In this document: positions 18,982 through 27,472 of the stretch, in pieces
Layout of the letters: each line of letters opens with the position of its first letter
How positions within the stretch are numbered: position 1 is the stretch's first letter
Assembly (NCBI RefSeq): GCF_029892965.1
Contig: NZ_JARXWN010000001.1
Span: forward strand, 434,001-498,000
Length of the DNA stretch: 64,000 nucleotides
DNA from: Dysgonomonas sp. PF1-14
GTDB lineage: Bacteria; Bacteroidota; Bacteroidia; Bacteroidales; Dysgonomonadaceae
Direction of reading: 5' to 3'
The notes under the pieces: generated by a model
What the model saw: only the letters and a program-made list of their open reading frames with translations
Databases searched by the model: none
What the model was told of the DNA's origin: nothing
Program-made: the position numbers and the translations under genes

Positions 18982-20100
18982 ATGGTAAAGGGTATAAGTG
19001 ATAAAAAAGAGTCGTCGCCTAGCGCAGCCCCCTCTCTGTTGCAGAGGGCAGGGGAGAGGTGCCACTTACTCGGTATGACTATGGATGATTTCTATAGTGT
19101 GGTAGGTGAGTGCGCTTTACCCAGATTCACAGCAAAACAAATAGCTGACTGGGTATATAAAAAACGTGTTTCATCTATAGATGAAATGACAAATATCTCT
19201 GTGGCAAACCGCGCTTTGCTTTCAGAGAAATACGATGTCGGACGATACAATCCGCTCGAATTTCAGCAATCGGTAGACGGTACTGTAAAATATCTGTTTA
19301 AGACCGAAAATGCAAAGCTGATCGAGGCTGTAATGATACCGGAAGACGACAGGGCCACTTTGTGCGTCTCTTCGCAGGTAGGTTGCAAGATGAATTGTTT
19401 GTTTTGCATGACAGGCAAGCAGGGATTCAACGGGCATCTGACAGCGAATGAAATACTAAATCAGCTCTATTCGGTACGTGAAGCCGAAGATCTGACCAAT
19501 GTTGTCTTTATGGGAATGGGTGAGCCCTTAGATAACTACGAACAACTGAAAAAGACGCTCGAAATAATGACTGCCGACTATGGTATGGCTTGGAGTCCCA
19601 AACGGATAACGGTTTCCACAACAGGAGTTACCCCGAAGTTGAAACGGTTTTTGGACGAAAGCAGTGCCCATCTGGCAATCAGTATTCATAGCCCTGAGAA
19701 AGAACAGCGGTTATCTATTATGCCTGCCGAGAAAGCATTCCCGATACAAGGCGTAATAGACTTACTCAGAGAATATGACTGGACAAAGCAGCGGCGATTG
19801 TCCTTCGAATATATAATGTTCGATAACTTCAACGATACATTGGTGCATGCCAAAGAACTGGCGCAAATGCTGCGGGGATTGGAGTGCAGAGTCAACCTGA
19901 TCCGCTTTCATGCCATACCAAATGTAGATTTGAAAACGTCGACTAAAGAAAAGATGGAAGCTTTTCGTGACTATCTGACAAGTAAGGGGTTGACAAGTAC
20001 AATACGTGCATCACGCGGTGAAGATATATTTGCTGCTTGCGGCATGTTGTCGACAAAACGGAGTTCGAGCCCCCTAAATCCCCCGGAGGGGGACTTATAA
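18982..20100 (+). CDS. rlmN: Dual-specificity 23S rRNA/tRNA adenine-C2 methyltransferase RlmN
   Basis: Radical-SAM enzyme that methylates A2503 of 23S rRNA and A37 of some tRNAs. The 4Fe-4S motif is CKMNCLFC, followed by MGMGEPLDNY, and the C-terminal catalytic cysteine is in AACGMLSTK. The conserved family start (LLGMTMDDF) begins about 30 residues after the chosen ATG. The residues between (SSPSAAPSLLQRAGERC) are encoded by a palindromic repeat. The last residues (SSSPLNPPEGDL) come from another copy. The start is therefore uncertain: ATG at 18976, 18982 or 19075 and TTG at 18964 are all in frame. The call itself is secure. Confidence 0.93.
   Translation: MVKGISDKKESSPSAAPSLLQRAGERCHLLGMTMDDFYSVVGECALPRFTAKQIADWVYKKRVSSIDEMTNISVANRALLSEKYDVGRYNPLEFQQSVDGTVKYLFKTENAKLIEAVMIPEDDRATLCVSSQVGCKMNCLFCMTGKQGFNGHLTANEILNQLYSVREAEDLTNVVFMGMGEPLDNYEQLKKTLEIMTADYGMAWSPKRITVSTTGVTPKLKRFLDESSAHLAISIHSPEKEQRLSIMPAEKAFPIQGVIDLLREYDWTKQRRLSFEYIMFDNFNDTLVHAKELAQMLRGLECRVNLIRFHAIPNVDLKTSTKEKMEAFRDYLTSKGLTSTIRASRGEDIFAACGMLSTKRSSSPLNPPEGDL
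19027..19060. repeat. GC-rich palindromic repeat inside the rlmN 5' coding region
   Basis: GCCCCCTCTCTGTTGCAGAG continues into GGCAGGGGAGAGG. CTCTG at 19034-19038 pairs with CAGAG at 19042-19046, with C-rich and G-rich arms outside. It is in frame with rlmN and encodes residues that are not part of the family fold. Confidence 0.7.
20068..20096. repeat. GC-rich palindromic repeat at the rlmN 3' coding end
   Basis: TCCCCC at 20079-20084 pairs with GGGGGA at 20088-20093. The element is translated as SPLNPPEGDL and its end supplies the rlmN stop region. Confidence 0.75.
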
Positions 20101-20150
20101 ACAGATGGAAAGAAAATTGATTATAATAACTAATTAAAATATCCTCTCTG

Positions 20151-20183
20151 TAGCTCCCCCTTTGGGGGAGTTGAGGGGGCTAC
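20151..20183. repeat. GC-rich palindromic repeat upstream of pdxA
   Basis: CTCCCCC at 20154-20160 pairs with GGGGGAG at 20164-20170, followed by TTGAGGGGGCTA that mirrors the AGCCCCCTAAA of the preceding copy. It ends five bases before the pdxA start codon, so it would occupy the ribosome-binding region. Confidence 0.75.
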
Positions 20184-20187
20184 AATT

Positions 20188-21273
20188 ATGATAAAAGTAG
20201 GAATAACACAAGGCGATATAAACGGGATAGGCTATGAGGTCATCCTTAAAACTTTTGCAGACATACGCATGGCAGAGATGTGCATCCCTGTACTGTATGG
20301 TTCGGCTAAAGTAGCAGCTTTTCATCGTAAAGCGATGGAATTGCAACCGGTATCGTTCAATCAGATAAACAATGCAAAAGATGCAGTCGCAAACAAGGTG
20401 AATATTGTGAATTGCATCAGTGAAGATACAAAGATAGAATTAGGGCAGTCTACTCCGGTAGCGGGTGAGGCTGCTTTTCAGTCTCTGGAGAAAGCTGTCG
20501 CCGATCTGAAAAATGGAGTGATAGATGTACTGGTAACTGCACCTATCAACAAGCATAATATACAACGCGAAGATTTCCACTTTCCGGGGCACACAGAATA
20601 CCTGGAAGAACGTTTCGGTAAAGAAGGAGACAAGAGTCTGATGATTTTAGTGAAGGACTCTCTGCGTGTGGCACTGGTTACAGGGCATATGCCTCTGGCA
20701 GATGTGCCTAAAAACCTTACTAAGGAAAAAATTATAGAAGCTGCCGTCCGTTTCGAGAAAAGCCTGAAACGTGATTTCAGAATAGGAAGGCCACGTATAG
20801 CTGTTTTATCTCTCAATCCGCATGCCGGCGAAAACGGGTTGCTGGGTTCGGAAGAAAATGATATTATAAAACCCGCTATAAAAGAATTACAGGATAAGAA
20901 AGTCCTTTGTTTTGGACCTTATCCCGCAGACGGCTTTTTCGGGTCGGGAGAGTTTTCCCGCTTCGATGGCATACTGGCTATGTATCACGATCAGGGGCTG
21001 GCTCCGTTCAAAACCATAGCAATGGAAGACGGGGTTAACTTTACGGCAGGGCTGTCTGTTGTACGCACCTCGCCGGCTCATGGTACTGCATACGATATTG
21101 CCGGACAGAACAAGGCATCGGAAGAGTCGTTCCGTCAGGCTGTGTATATGGCTGTAGATACCTTTGCAAACAGGGTAGAATACGATAAGGCATATGCCGA
21201 TCCGCTCAAGAAGCTATACTTCGAAAGAGGAGGTGACAACGAAGTGTTGGATTTGACTAAAGATGACGAATAA
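20188..21273 (+). CDS. pdxA: 4-hydroxythreonine-4-phosphate dehydrogenase PdxA
   Basis: NAD-dependent step of the DXP-dependent vitamin B6 pathway. The 361-aa protein starts KVGITQGDINGIGYEVI. It contains VTAPINKHNIQ, the metal ligand region FPGHTEYLEE, LNPHAGENG and MYHDQGLAPFK with the second metal histidine. Length is slightly above the 330 of the enterobacterial enzyme, as in other Bacteroidota. A short inverted repeat (GCTGTTA 21286-21292 with TAACAGC 21305-21311) follows the gene and may be a weak terminator. Confidence 0.95.
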   Translation: MIKVGITQGDINGIGYEVILKTFADIRMAEMCIPVLYGSAKVAAFHRKAMELQPVSFNQINNAKDAVANKVNIVNCISEDTKIELGQSTPVAGEAAFQSLEKAVADLKNGVIDVLVTAPINKHNIQREDFHFPGHTEYLEERFGKEGDKSLMILVKDSLRVALVTGHMPLADVPKNLTKEKIIEAAVRFEKSLKRDFRIGRPRIAVLSLNPHAGENGLLGSEENDIIKPAIKELQDKKVLCFGPYPADGFFGSGEFSRFDGILAMYHDQGLAPFKTIAMEDGVNFTAGLSVVRTSPAHGTAYDIAGQNKASEESFRQAVYMAVDTFANRVEYDKAYADPLKKLYFERGGDNEVLDLTKDDE

Positions 21274-21339
21274 ATGCGGTTGATGGCTGTTAGCAATGAG
21301 CTTTTAACAGCATTGATGCGAATTGAATATTTTTTTTGA

Positions 21340-21347
21340 TAACTTTG
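21340..21347 (+). promoter_or_regulatory. Candidate -7 box for the inositol-lipid cluster
   Basis: TAACTTTG, 28 nt before the PgpA-like gene. The TTG triplets at 21313 and 21323 are not at the preferred spacing. Confidence 0.4.
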
Positions 21348-21374
21348 CGTGTTTTATTTCGCGGTGGCTAAAAG

Positions 21375-21848
21375 ATGAAACAAAAGAATATTTTCCATAT
21401 AATTATTGCTTCCGGTTTTGGTACGGGGTTTTCACCCTTTGCACCCGGTACGGCAGGTGCTTTGCTGGCTACTGTTATATGGCTTGTGCTGGCTTTTTTA
21501 GTTTCGCCATACACACTTTTGTTTACAACGATAGGCCTTATTATTGTGTTTACGATATTGGGCATATGGTCGGCGAATGTGTTGGAAAAAGACTGGGGTA
21601 AAGACCCGTCGCGCGTAGTGGTAGATGAAATGGTCGGAGTCTGGATTCCGCTATTGGCTGTAGATGCAGGCCACTTATATTATGCATTATTGGCATTTGT
21701 GTTATTTCGATTATTCGATATATATAAACCGTTAGGTATCCGTAAGATGGAAAGCCTTAAAGGAGGAGTAGGGGTAATGATGGACGACATTGTTGCCGGG
21801 TTGTACAGCTTGATAATATTATTGGTGTTGAAATGGGTGATTGGTTAA
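21375..21848 (+). CDS. PgpA-family phosphatase, probably phosphatidylinositol-phosphate phosphatase
   Basis: A 157-aa membrane protein with all PgpA motifs: GFGTGFSPFAPGTAG, VVDEMVGVWIP, FRLFDIYKPLGIRKME and GVMMDDIVAG. PgpA removes the phosphate of phosphatidylglycerophosphate. Here the neighbours are a CDP-alcohol phosphatidyltransferase, a PAP2 enzyme and myo-inositol-1-phosphate synthase. In the inositol-lipid cluster of Bacteroides thetaiotaomicron a PgpA relative is thought to dephosphorylate phosphatidylinositol phosphate, and I infer the same role here. The motifs are seen; the substrate is inferred from context. It overlaps the next gene by 16 nt. Confidence 0.85.
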   Translation: MKQKNIFHIIIASGFGTGFSPFAPGTAGALLATVIWLVLAFLVSPYTLLFTTIGLIIVFTILGIWSANVLEKDWGKDPSRVVVDEMVGVWIPLLAVDAGHLYYALLAFVLFRLFDIYKPLGIRKMESLKGGVGVMMDDIVAGLYSLIILLVLKWVIG

Positions 21849-22432
21849 AGAAAGTTGCAAAGACGATCTCCGAAAAAGGAGGGATTTTCATGTTCTTACG
21901 TGCTCAGTTCTCATCACAGTTAGCCAGTATTACCGATTTCTCCGTTACTATTGTATTAGCTAAGGTATTCAGTCTTTACTATGTATATGCTACGTTTCTG
22001 GGATCGGTTTGCGGAGGAATTGTAAACTGTATCATCAATTATAAGTGGACGTTTAAGGCACAGGATAGTAAGAAAAGGCATGTAGCCATCAAGTACCTTA
22101 CCGTATGGACCGGTAGTATTATTTTTAATACATCTGGTACATATCTGGTAACTGAGCTACTCGGGCGCTTTACTTGGTTGCGCGATCTTTTAGGACACCT
22201 TTTCGATGATGTATTCATTGTGTCGAAGGTGTTTGTATCGTTGATAGTCGGGTTTGTCTGGAACTACAATATGCAGCGCCTTTTTGTCTATCGCAACAGG
22301 GATTTCAAGAAATATTTCAGGAAGAAATCCGACATGGAAATTACCGAGGGAGAAGGCGTATCTCCTGAGGTAGAACAGGACGGAGAACCGGAAGAAAAGG
22401 AAACAGATCCGGTACATAACGATATAAGATAA
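21833..22432 (+). CDS. GtrA-like membrane protein
   Basis: A 199-aa protein with four hydrophobic helices (about residues 25-50, 52-70, 88-110 and 128-148). The GtrA pattern is ASITDFSVTIVLAK...CGGIVNCIINYKWTFKA...VWNYNMQRLFVYR. The C-terminal 40 residues are acidic and hydrophilic (EGEGVSPEVEQDGEPEEKE). GtrA relatives flip or present lipid-linked sugars in O-antigen and wall glycosylation. In this cluster it may move an inositol-lipid or its precursor, but that is inference. The 16-nt overlap with the upstream gene implies translational coupling. Confidence 0.82.
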   Translation: MGDWLKKVAKTISEKGGIFMFLRAQFSSQLASITDFSVTIVLAKVFSLYYVYATFLGSVCGGIVNCIINYKWTFKAQDSKKRHVAIKYLTVWTGSIIFNTSGTYLVTELLGRFTWLRDLLGHLFDDVFIVSKVFVSLIVGFVWNYNMQRLFVYRNRDFKKYFRKKSDMEITEGEGVSPEVEQDGEPEEKETDPVHNDIR

Positions 22433-22458
22433 GAACATTCTAAATAGGAATTAGAAAT

Positions 22459-23178
22459 ATGAAAAAAGCCAGAGATTTTGCCCAGCAATTAATTTATAAA
22501 ATCATCAATCCCCTGGTAAGGGGGATGATCAGGATAGGAATAACTCCTAATTTTGTAACGGCTACCGGATTAGTCCTGAATATTGTAGCATGCTGCATCT
22601 TTATATTTGGAGCCACACACGGCGAGAGAGGCGATTTTACGCTTGTGGGGTGGGGAGGATTTGTTATCCTGTTTGCCGGACTTTTCGATATGATGGACGG
22701 GCAGGTTGCGCGTATAGGTAAGATGAGTTCCCGCTACGGAGCTCTTTTCGATTCGGTGCTCGATCGTTATAGCGAACTCATTATGTTTTTTGGTATCTGT
22801 TACTATCTTATACTGCAAGGTTATTTTTTTAGTTCGCTGTTTGCTTTCATTGCATTGATCGGTTCTATGATGGTGAGTTATATACGTGCGCGTGCCGAAG
22901 GACTTGGCATAGAATGTAAAGGAGGGCTGATGCAACGTCCCGAGCGTATCGTTATAATTAGTCTGGGAGCAGTATTCTGTGGCGTTTTCTATTACTTTTT
23001 CGGTGATTATAAGGTTTACATAGATGCGTTTTCATTCCCTATATTCGAGCCTGTACTCATATTTATAATACCACTTGTCTTTGTGGCTGTGTTTGCTAAT
23101 ATTACAGCTGTAGGACGATTGCTGGACTCTAAGAAAGCATTGATGGAAAAAGACAGGGAGGAACAAAACAAAAAATGA
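22459..23178 (+). CDS. CDP-alcohol phosphatidyltransferase, probable phosphatidylinositol-phosphate synthase
   Basis: A 239-aa integral membrane enzyme with the complete CDP-alcohol motif DG-x2-AR-x8-G-x3-D-x3-D ([20 protein letters not shown], then VLDR). The first Asp pair sits near residue 80. It transfers a phosphatidyl group from CDP-diacylglycerol to an alcohol. With inositol-1-phosphate synthase in the cluster the likely acceptor is inositol-1-phosphate. Known members with other acceptors (serine, glycerol phosphate) cannot be excluded on motif alone. Its last four bases overlap the next start codon (ATGA). Confidence 0.87.
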   Translation: MKKARDFAQQLIYKIINPLVRGMIRIGITPNFVTATGLVLNIVACCIFIFGATHGERGDFTLVGWGGFVILFAGLFDMMDGQVARIGKMSSRYGALFDSVLDRYSELIMFFGICYYLILQGYFFSSLFAFIALIGSMMVSYIRARAEGLGIECKGGLMQRPERIVIISLGAVFCGVFYYFFGDYKVYIDAFSFPIFEPVLIFIIPLVFVAVFANITAVGRLLDSKKALMEKDREEQNKK

Positions 23179-24113
23179 AATTTCAGTTATCATTACCATC
23201 TAAGAAAGAAAGTATTATTGTCGTTGTTATAACGGCTGTCATTATTGCCCTTACCGCCATCTTCGTAGGATACCGTCCAGAGCATAACCTTATGTTCGGG
23301 CTTTTTCTTGTCCTGTTCTTTGCTTCGGATTTCACCCGTAAATTGGCTGTAGCCCTGATTCCTTTTATTGTTTTCGGGCTGTCGTACGATTGGATGCGCG
23401 TTTATCCGAACTATATGGTTAACCCTATCGATGTAGAAGGGCTTTACAACCTTGAGAAAAAATGGTTCGGCTTCGAGTCTGATGGACAGATACTTATTCC
23501 CAACGAATTCTTTGCGATTCATTATAACTCTATAATGGACTTCTTTGCAGGCATATTCTACCTTACATGGGTGCCTGTGCCTATTGCATTTGGTATCTAC
23601 CTATACTTTAAGAAGCAACGTAAGATATATTTGCAGTTCGCTCTCGTCTTCTTATTTGTCAACCTGATCGGGTTTGCAGGATATTACATACATCCGGCTG
23701 CACCACCCTGGTATGCCATGAAGTACGGATTCGAGCCGATACTGAATACTCCGGGAAATACGGCCGGACTGGGACGATTTGATGCGTTGCTTGGTGTCTC
23801 CATATTCGACTCTATTTATGGGCGCAATGCGAATGTATTTGCGGCTGTACCTTCGCTTCATTCGGCGTATATGGTCGTAGCGCTGTTTTATGCAATAAAG
23901 AACAGATCCAATCTTGCTATACTAATAACCCTCACGATATTGATGTTCGGTATCTGGTTTACGGCAGTCTATTCGTACCACCATTATATCATTGATGTAT
24001 TGCTGGGTATTTTCTGCGCGTTGCTGGGTATAGCTTTGTTCGAGTTGGTGCTGATGAGGCTGGGTTGGTTCAGGAAATTCTTCGACAGATATTACAACTA
24101 TATAAAAGAATAG
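23175..24113 (+). CDS. PAP2/Aur1-like inositolphosphotransferase (candidate inositol phosphoceramide synthase)
   Basis: A 312-aa polytopic protein with six or more helices. The lipid phosphatase/phosphotransferase motifs are in the Aur1 style: [10 protein letters not shown], then [11 protein letters not shown] with the first catalytic histidine, then [14 protein letters not shown] with the second histidine and the aspartate. Aur1-type enzymes move phosphoinositol from phosphatidylinositol to ceramide. Bacteroidota make dihydroceramides, so inositol sphingolipid synthesis is plausible. Family assignment is strong; the acceptor lipid is inferred from the gene cluster. Confidence 0.85.
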   Translation: MKFQLSLPSKKESIIVVVITAVIIALTAIFVGYRPEHNLMFGLFLVLFFASDFTRKLAVALIPFIVFGLSYDWMRVYPNYMVNPIDVEGLYNLEKKWFGFESDGQILIPNEFFAIHYNSIMDFFAGIFYLTWVPVPIAFGIYLYFKKQRKIYLQFALVFLFVNLIGFAGYYIHPAAPPWYAMKYGFEPILNTPGNTAGLGRFDALLGVSIFDSIYGRNANVFAAVPSLHSAYMVVALFYAIKNRSNLAILITLTILMFGIWFTAVYSYHHYIIDVLLGIFCALLGIALFELVLMRLGWFRKFFDRYYNYIKE

Positions 24114-24135
24114 AGCCGAAAAGCTTATTAATCCT

Positions 24136-24143
24136 TATCTTTG
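24136..24143 (+). promoter_or_regulatory. Candidate -7 box before the acyltransferase gene
   Basis: TATCTTTG, 24 nt before the start codon. It suggests the acyltransferase can be transcribed apart from the upstream lipid genes. No -33 TTG is found. Confidence 0.45.
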
Positions 24144-24167
24144 TAATTCAATTACAGGTATTACTCT

Positions 24168-25001
24168 ATGAAAGAAAAGCTGATCAGTAAGGATATGATC
24201 AGGGGGGTACACCCTATATTCAGAGGCCGTTTCGGCAATGTCCTTACAAAAATAGTCTTTAGTGTAGGCGGACTCAATAAAGTTAACGCCATCTATGATG
24301 CTTCCAAGCAATATACAGGTCTGGCATTTGTGAATGATATGCTTGATAAGTTACAGATCATTCGTAAGGCTGAAAATTATGAGGTGCTCGATAACTTCAA
24401 GGAGGGCTCTTTTATCACTGTCTCCAATCATCCTTACGGACATGTAGACGGCATTATAGCTATCAGTCTGGTAGCCGGTAAGCGGCGCGATTATAAGATG
24501 ATGGTAAACTGGATGCTGAGTCAGATAGATACAATGGATGAGCACTTTATAGGTGTGAATCCCTACTCTAAGGATAATAAAATGTCGGAGCTTAAATCGA
24601 GTATAGGTGGGGTAAAACAATGCCTTGAGCATATACGCGACGGACATCCGCTTGGGTTGTTTCCCGCCGGAGGTGTTTCTTCTCCACATCTGGACCGTAC
24701 AGAAGACCGCGAATGGCAGGAACCGGTGCTGAAGCTGATAAAGAAGGCTAAAGTACCTGTGATTCCGATGTTTATTTCGGGTAATAATTCTTGGTTTTAC
24801 CGCTTCCTAGGGTTCATCGACTGGCGCATACGTACAGTGCGGCTATTACATGAGGTACACAACAAGAAAGGCAAGACGATAACAGTACGTTTCGGAAATC
24901 CAATTTCGGTAGAGGAGCAAAGTAAATATACGGATATAAAAGAGTTTGGCGAGTTCCTGAAGGCTCAGACCTATGCCATGAAGAAAAAACCGAACAGATA
25001 A
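24168..25001 (+). CDS. 1-acyl-glycerol-phosphate acyltransferase-like protein (LPLAT superfamily)
   Basis: A 277-aa protein with the acyltransferase block VSNHPYGHVDGI. The catalytic His and Asp are separated by five residues, not the four of PlsC, a spacing I associate with the NHPLGGLDG-type LPLAT proteins of Bacteroidota. The second block is GLFPAGGVSS, the counterpart of EGTR. The IPMFISGNNSWFYRFLG stretch is a proline- and hydrophobic-rich membrane-facing region. It likely transfers an acyl chain to a lipid precursor. Its place between the Aur1-like gene and inositol-phosphate synthase suggests a part in the same lipid, but acceptor and chain are unknown. Confidence 0.82.
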   Translation: MKEKLISKDMIRGVHPIFRGRFGNVLTKIVFSVGGLNKVNAIYDASKQYTGLAFVNDMLDKLQIIRKAENYEVLDNFKEGSFITVSNHPYGHVDGIIAISLVAGKRRDYKMMVNWMLSQIDTMDEHFIGVNPYSKDNKMSELKSSIGGVKQCLEHIRDGHPLGLFPAGGVSSPHLDRTEDREWQEPVLKLIKKAKVPVIPMFISGNNSWFYRFLGFIDWRIRTVRLLHEVHNKKGKTITVRFGNPISVEEQSKYTDIKEFGEFLKAQTYAMKKKPNR

Positions 25002-25144
25002 GGTCACAGGCCTTTTTATTACTTTGTAAAGTTATAAGTGCAAGATGTTGTTATAGTGAAGTGGTGTGCCGTTAACTCTTCCTTTATTAAAGTTGTCTTT
25101 TTTCTTAAAAAATGGATGAAAAGGCAAAAACAATGGATATGTCA

Positions 25145-25174
25145 TTGCTTTTAAGCTACAAAATCTTAACTTTG
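25145..25174 (+). promoter_or_regulatory. Promoter and start of long leader for inositol-phosphate synthase
   Basis: TTG at 25145-25147 and TAACTTTG at 25167-25174 with 19 nt between, a good fit to the Bacteroidota -33/-7 promoter. The predicted leader runs about 320 nt to the start codon. I see no known riboswitch and no convincing small gene in the leader or in the 140 nt before the promoter; the open frames there lack ATG starts and family likeness. Confidence 0.6.
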
Positions 25175-25502
25175 CTAAGTTTGTGTAAAACTGTAAGGGG
25201 CGATACCCTTGCATATTTTCGGGTTTTATGGAGATAAAACCTTTTTCAGATAGAGTTGAAACATACTTGAATACTTTGATAATAACTGTTGAGTCGTCTG
25301 ACTGTCTGCTCCAATAATGGATGTCGCTTGTATGGCAGAAAAGCCCGGGTTGGGAGAATAAAATGGATCGGATTTTCATCGAAGCAATATTATTATAGAA
25401 GATCTTGCGTTAGCAGGGAAGATAATATTTCCGGCTGCCTGAGATCCCAGTTTAAAGGATTGCTGCGGGTTGCAGTGTATTTTAAAATTTAATAATTAAA
25501 AA

Positions 25503-26798
25503 ATGGAAAAAGTACAAGTGAAAGAAGCCAAAGGTAAACTTGGCATTCTGACTGTCGGTGTAGGAGCTGTAGCTACCACATTCATGGCAGGAACGTTATT
25601 AACACGTAAAGGACAAGGCGTTCCGGTAGGATCAATAACTCAGTTGGCTACAATGCGTCTGGGAAAAAGAGAGGAAAACCGCTTCCCTAAAATTAAAGAT
25701 GCAGTGCCTTTGGCAGATCTTAACGATGTGGTATTCGGAGGATGGGACATCTTTGAAGATAATGCATACGAAGCTGCTAAACATGCAGAAGTATTGACTA
25801 ATGAAGACCTTGATAAAGTAAAAGACGAAATGATGGCTATCAAACCGATGAAAGCTGTCTTCGATCAGGATTTCGTAAAACGCCTTCACGGAACTTGGGT
25901 AAAATCGGCTCCTACTAAATGGGAACTGATGGAACAGGTGAAACAAGACATCGAAAAATTCCAAAAAGATAATAATTGCGACCGTATTGTTGTTATCTGG
26001 TGTGGTAGTACAGAAGTATTTACTCCACTTGGCGAAGTTCACAAAACACTAGCTTCGTTAGAAAAAGGAATGAAAGAAAATCATAAGGATATAGCTCCAT
26101 CAAACATTTACGCTTACGCTTGTGTTTCTATGGGTATTCCTTATATCAACGGTGCTCCTAACCTGACAGTAGACATACCTGCAATGTGGGAACTGGCTGA
26201 GAAAACTCAGACTCCTATCTGCGGAAAAGACTTCAAAACAGGTCAGACAATGTTGAAAACAGTGCTTGCCCCTATGTTGAAAACGCGTATGTTGGGGCTA
26301 AGCGGCTGGTTCTCTACAAATATACTTGGTAACCGCGACGGAGAAGTTCTTGACGATCCGGGTTCATTCAAGGCAAAAGAAGAATCGAAGCTTTCGGTTA
26401 TCGACACTATTCTTCAACCAGAACTATATCCTGAGCTTTACGGAGAAGTTTACCACAAGGTGCGTATCAACTATTATCCGCCACGTAAGGATGATAAAGA
26501 AGGATGGGATAATATTGACCTCTTCGGATGGTTGGGTTACAAGATGCAATTGAAAGCTGACTTCCTGTGTAAGGACTCTATTCTTGCAGCTCCTTTGTGT
26601 CTTGACCTTGTATTGTTCTCTGACCTTGCTAAGCGTGCTGGTATGAGCGGAATACAGGATTGGTTGTCATTCTACTTCAAGAGTCCTATGCACGAGCCAA
26701 ATAAGGTTGCAGAGCATGACTTGTTTATCCAATATGTGAAGTTGAAAAATACACTTCGTCAGATGATTGGAGAAGAAACAATCGATTATCTTGACTAA
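25503..26798 (+). CDS. myo-Inositol-1-phosphate synthase
   Basis: Converts glucose-6-phosphate to inositol-1-phosphate using NAD as an internal redox cofactor. The 431-aa protein has the N-terminal Rossmann-type block LGILTVGVGAVATTFMAG, DVVFGGWDIFEDNAYEAA, IVVIWCGSTEV, and the C-terminal LGNRDGEVLDDPGSFKAKEESK with conserved active-site lysines. It is the bacterial-length form, shorter than yeast Ino1. It has its own promoter and a strong terminator, so it is probably a single-gene unit at the end of the inositol-lipid cluster. Confidence 0.93.
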   Translation: MEKVQVKEAKGKLGILTVGVGAVATTFMAGTLLTRKGQGVPVGSITQLATMRLGKREENRFPKIKDAVPLADLNDVVFGGWDIFEDNAYEAAKHAEVLTNEDLDKVKDEMMAIKPMKAVFDQDFVKRLHGTWVKSAPTKWELMEQVKQDIEKFQKDNNCDRIVVIWCGSTEVFTPLGEVHKTLASLEKGMKENHKDIAPSNIYAYACVSMGIPYINGAPNLTVDIPAMWELAEKTQTPICGKDFKTGQTMLKTVLAPMLKTRMLGLSGWFSTNILGNRDGEVLDDPGSFKAKEESKLSVIDTILQPELYPELYGEVYHKVRINYYPPRKDDKEGWDNIDLFGWLGYKMQLKADFLCKDSILAAPLCLDLVLFSDLAKRAGMSGIQDWLSFYFKSPMHEPNKVAEHDLFIQYVKLKNTLRQMIGEETIDYLD

Positions 26799-26823
26799 TT
26801 ATTAGCTTTGGCTTTTTAAATAT

Positions 26824-26860
26824 ACAGGCTGCTTCATTTGAGGCAGCCTGTTTTATTTGT
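26824..26860 (+). terminator. Intrinsic terminator of the inositol-phosphate synthase gene
   Basis: CAGGCTGC at 26825-26832 pairs perfectly with GCAGCCTG at 26843-26850, followed by TTTTATTTG. Confidence 0.8.
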
Positions 26861-27163
26861 AAGTGGTATTTCTTCTGAATAACTTTATCTATAAGATTTA
26901 GAAATTAAAAATTAAAAATGTAGAACTGCCCCATGTGTTCACCGAATTGAAAGAAAGCGATCTTTGAAAAATTATATATTTAAAGAATTTAAAGTTTAAG
27001 AGTTTAAAGATTGGAATTTCTGTCAGGAATGTAAGGTTTTAGTTAAAAACTAGTGTGCTAGATTATAGAGTTCTAGTGTACTAGAAATAGAAAAAATCAA
27101 ACTAGCAAGCTAATAGACTATAAACTAATAAACTTGTAACTATTGTGAGGTTTTAGTTAAAAT

Positions 27164-27203
27164 TCACCTCACCCCGCCCCTCTCCAAAGTGAGAGGGGGT
27201 TGC
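27164..27203. repeat. GC-rich palindromic repeat, CCCCTCTC type
   Basis: CCCCTCTC at 27177-27184 pairs with GAGAGGGG at 27191-27198. Preceded by TCACCTCACCCCG. Same general family as the other GC-rich palindromes, closest to the copy inside rlmN. Confidence 0.75.
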
Positions 27204-27230
27204 AAAGCCCAAAAAGGGAACGAGCTTGTA

Positions 27231-27254
27231 GGGGCGAACCCATGTGTTCGCCCG
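27231..27254. repeat. GGGCGAAC hairpin element
   Basis: GGGCGAAC at 27232-27239 pairs with GTTCGCCC at 27246-27253 across a 6-nt loop. A fragment of the same loop and right arm (CCCATGTGTTC) appears near 26932. Confidence 0.7.
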
Positions 27255-27403
27255 AAAAACAGAAAATAATGCTAGCTAGCAAGCTAGTAGACTATAAACT
27301 AATAAACTTGTAAGGAATGTAAGGTTTTAGTTAAAATTAGTCTCACGCAATTGAAAATCGACGACGCGAAGGCAAGTCAAAGACGCTAAGGCGCAAAGAA
27401 AAA

Positions 27404-27449
27404 TACTTGTAACTCGTAACTGCCCGTAAGGTATAGTAAACTTGTAACT
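27404..27449 (+). repeat. TTGTAACT-GCCCG dispersed element, plus orientation
   Basis: TACTTGTAACTCGTAACTGC followed by CCGTAAGG and ACTTGTAACT. It matches the reverse complement of 39448-39492 at most positions. Confidence 0.65.
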
Positions 27450-27472
27450 ATTGTGAGGTTTTAGTTAAAATT

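Noticed and set aside
25289..25492. 67-codon open frame in the inositol-phosphate synthase leader
   Set aside because: No ATG start or ribosome-binding context and no similarity to anything known; a leader region is more likely.
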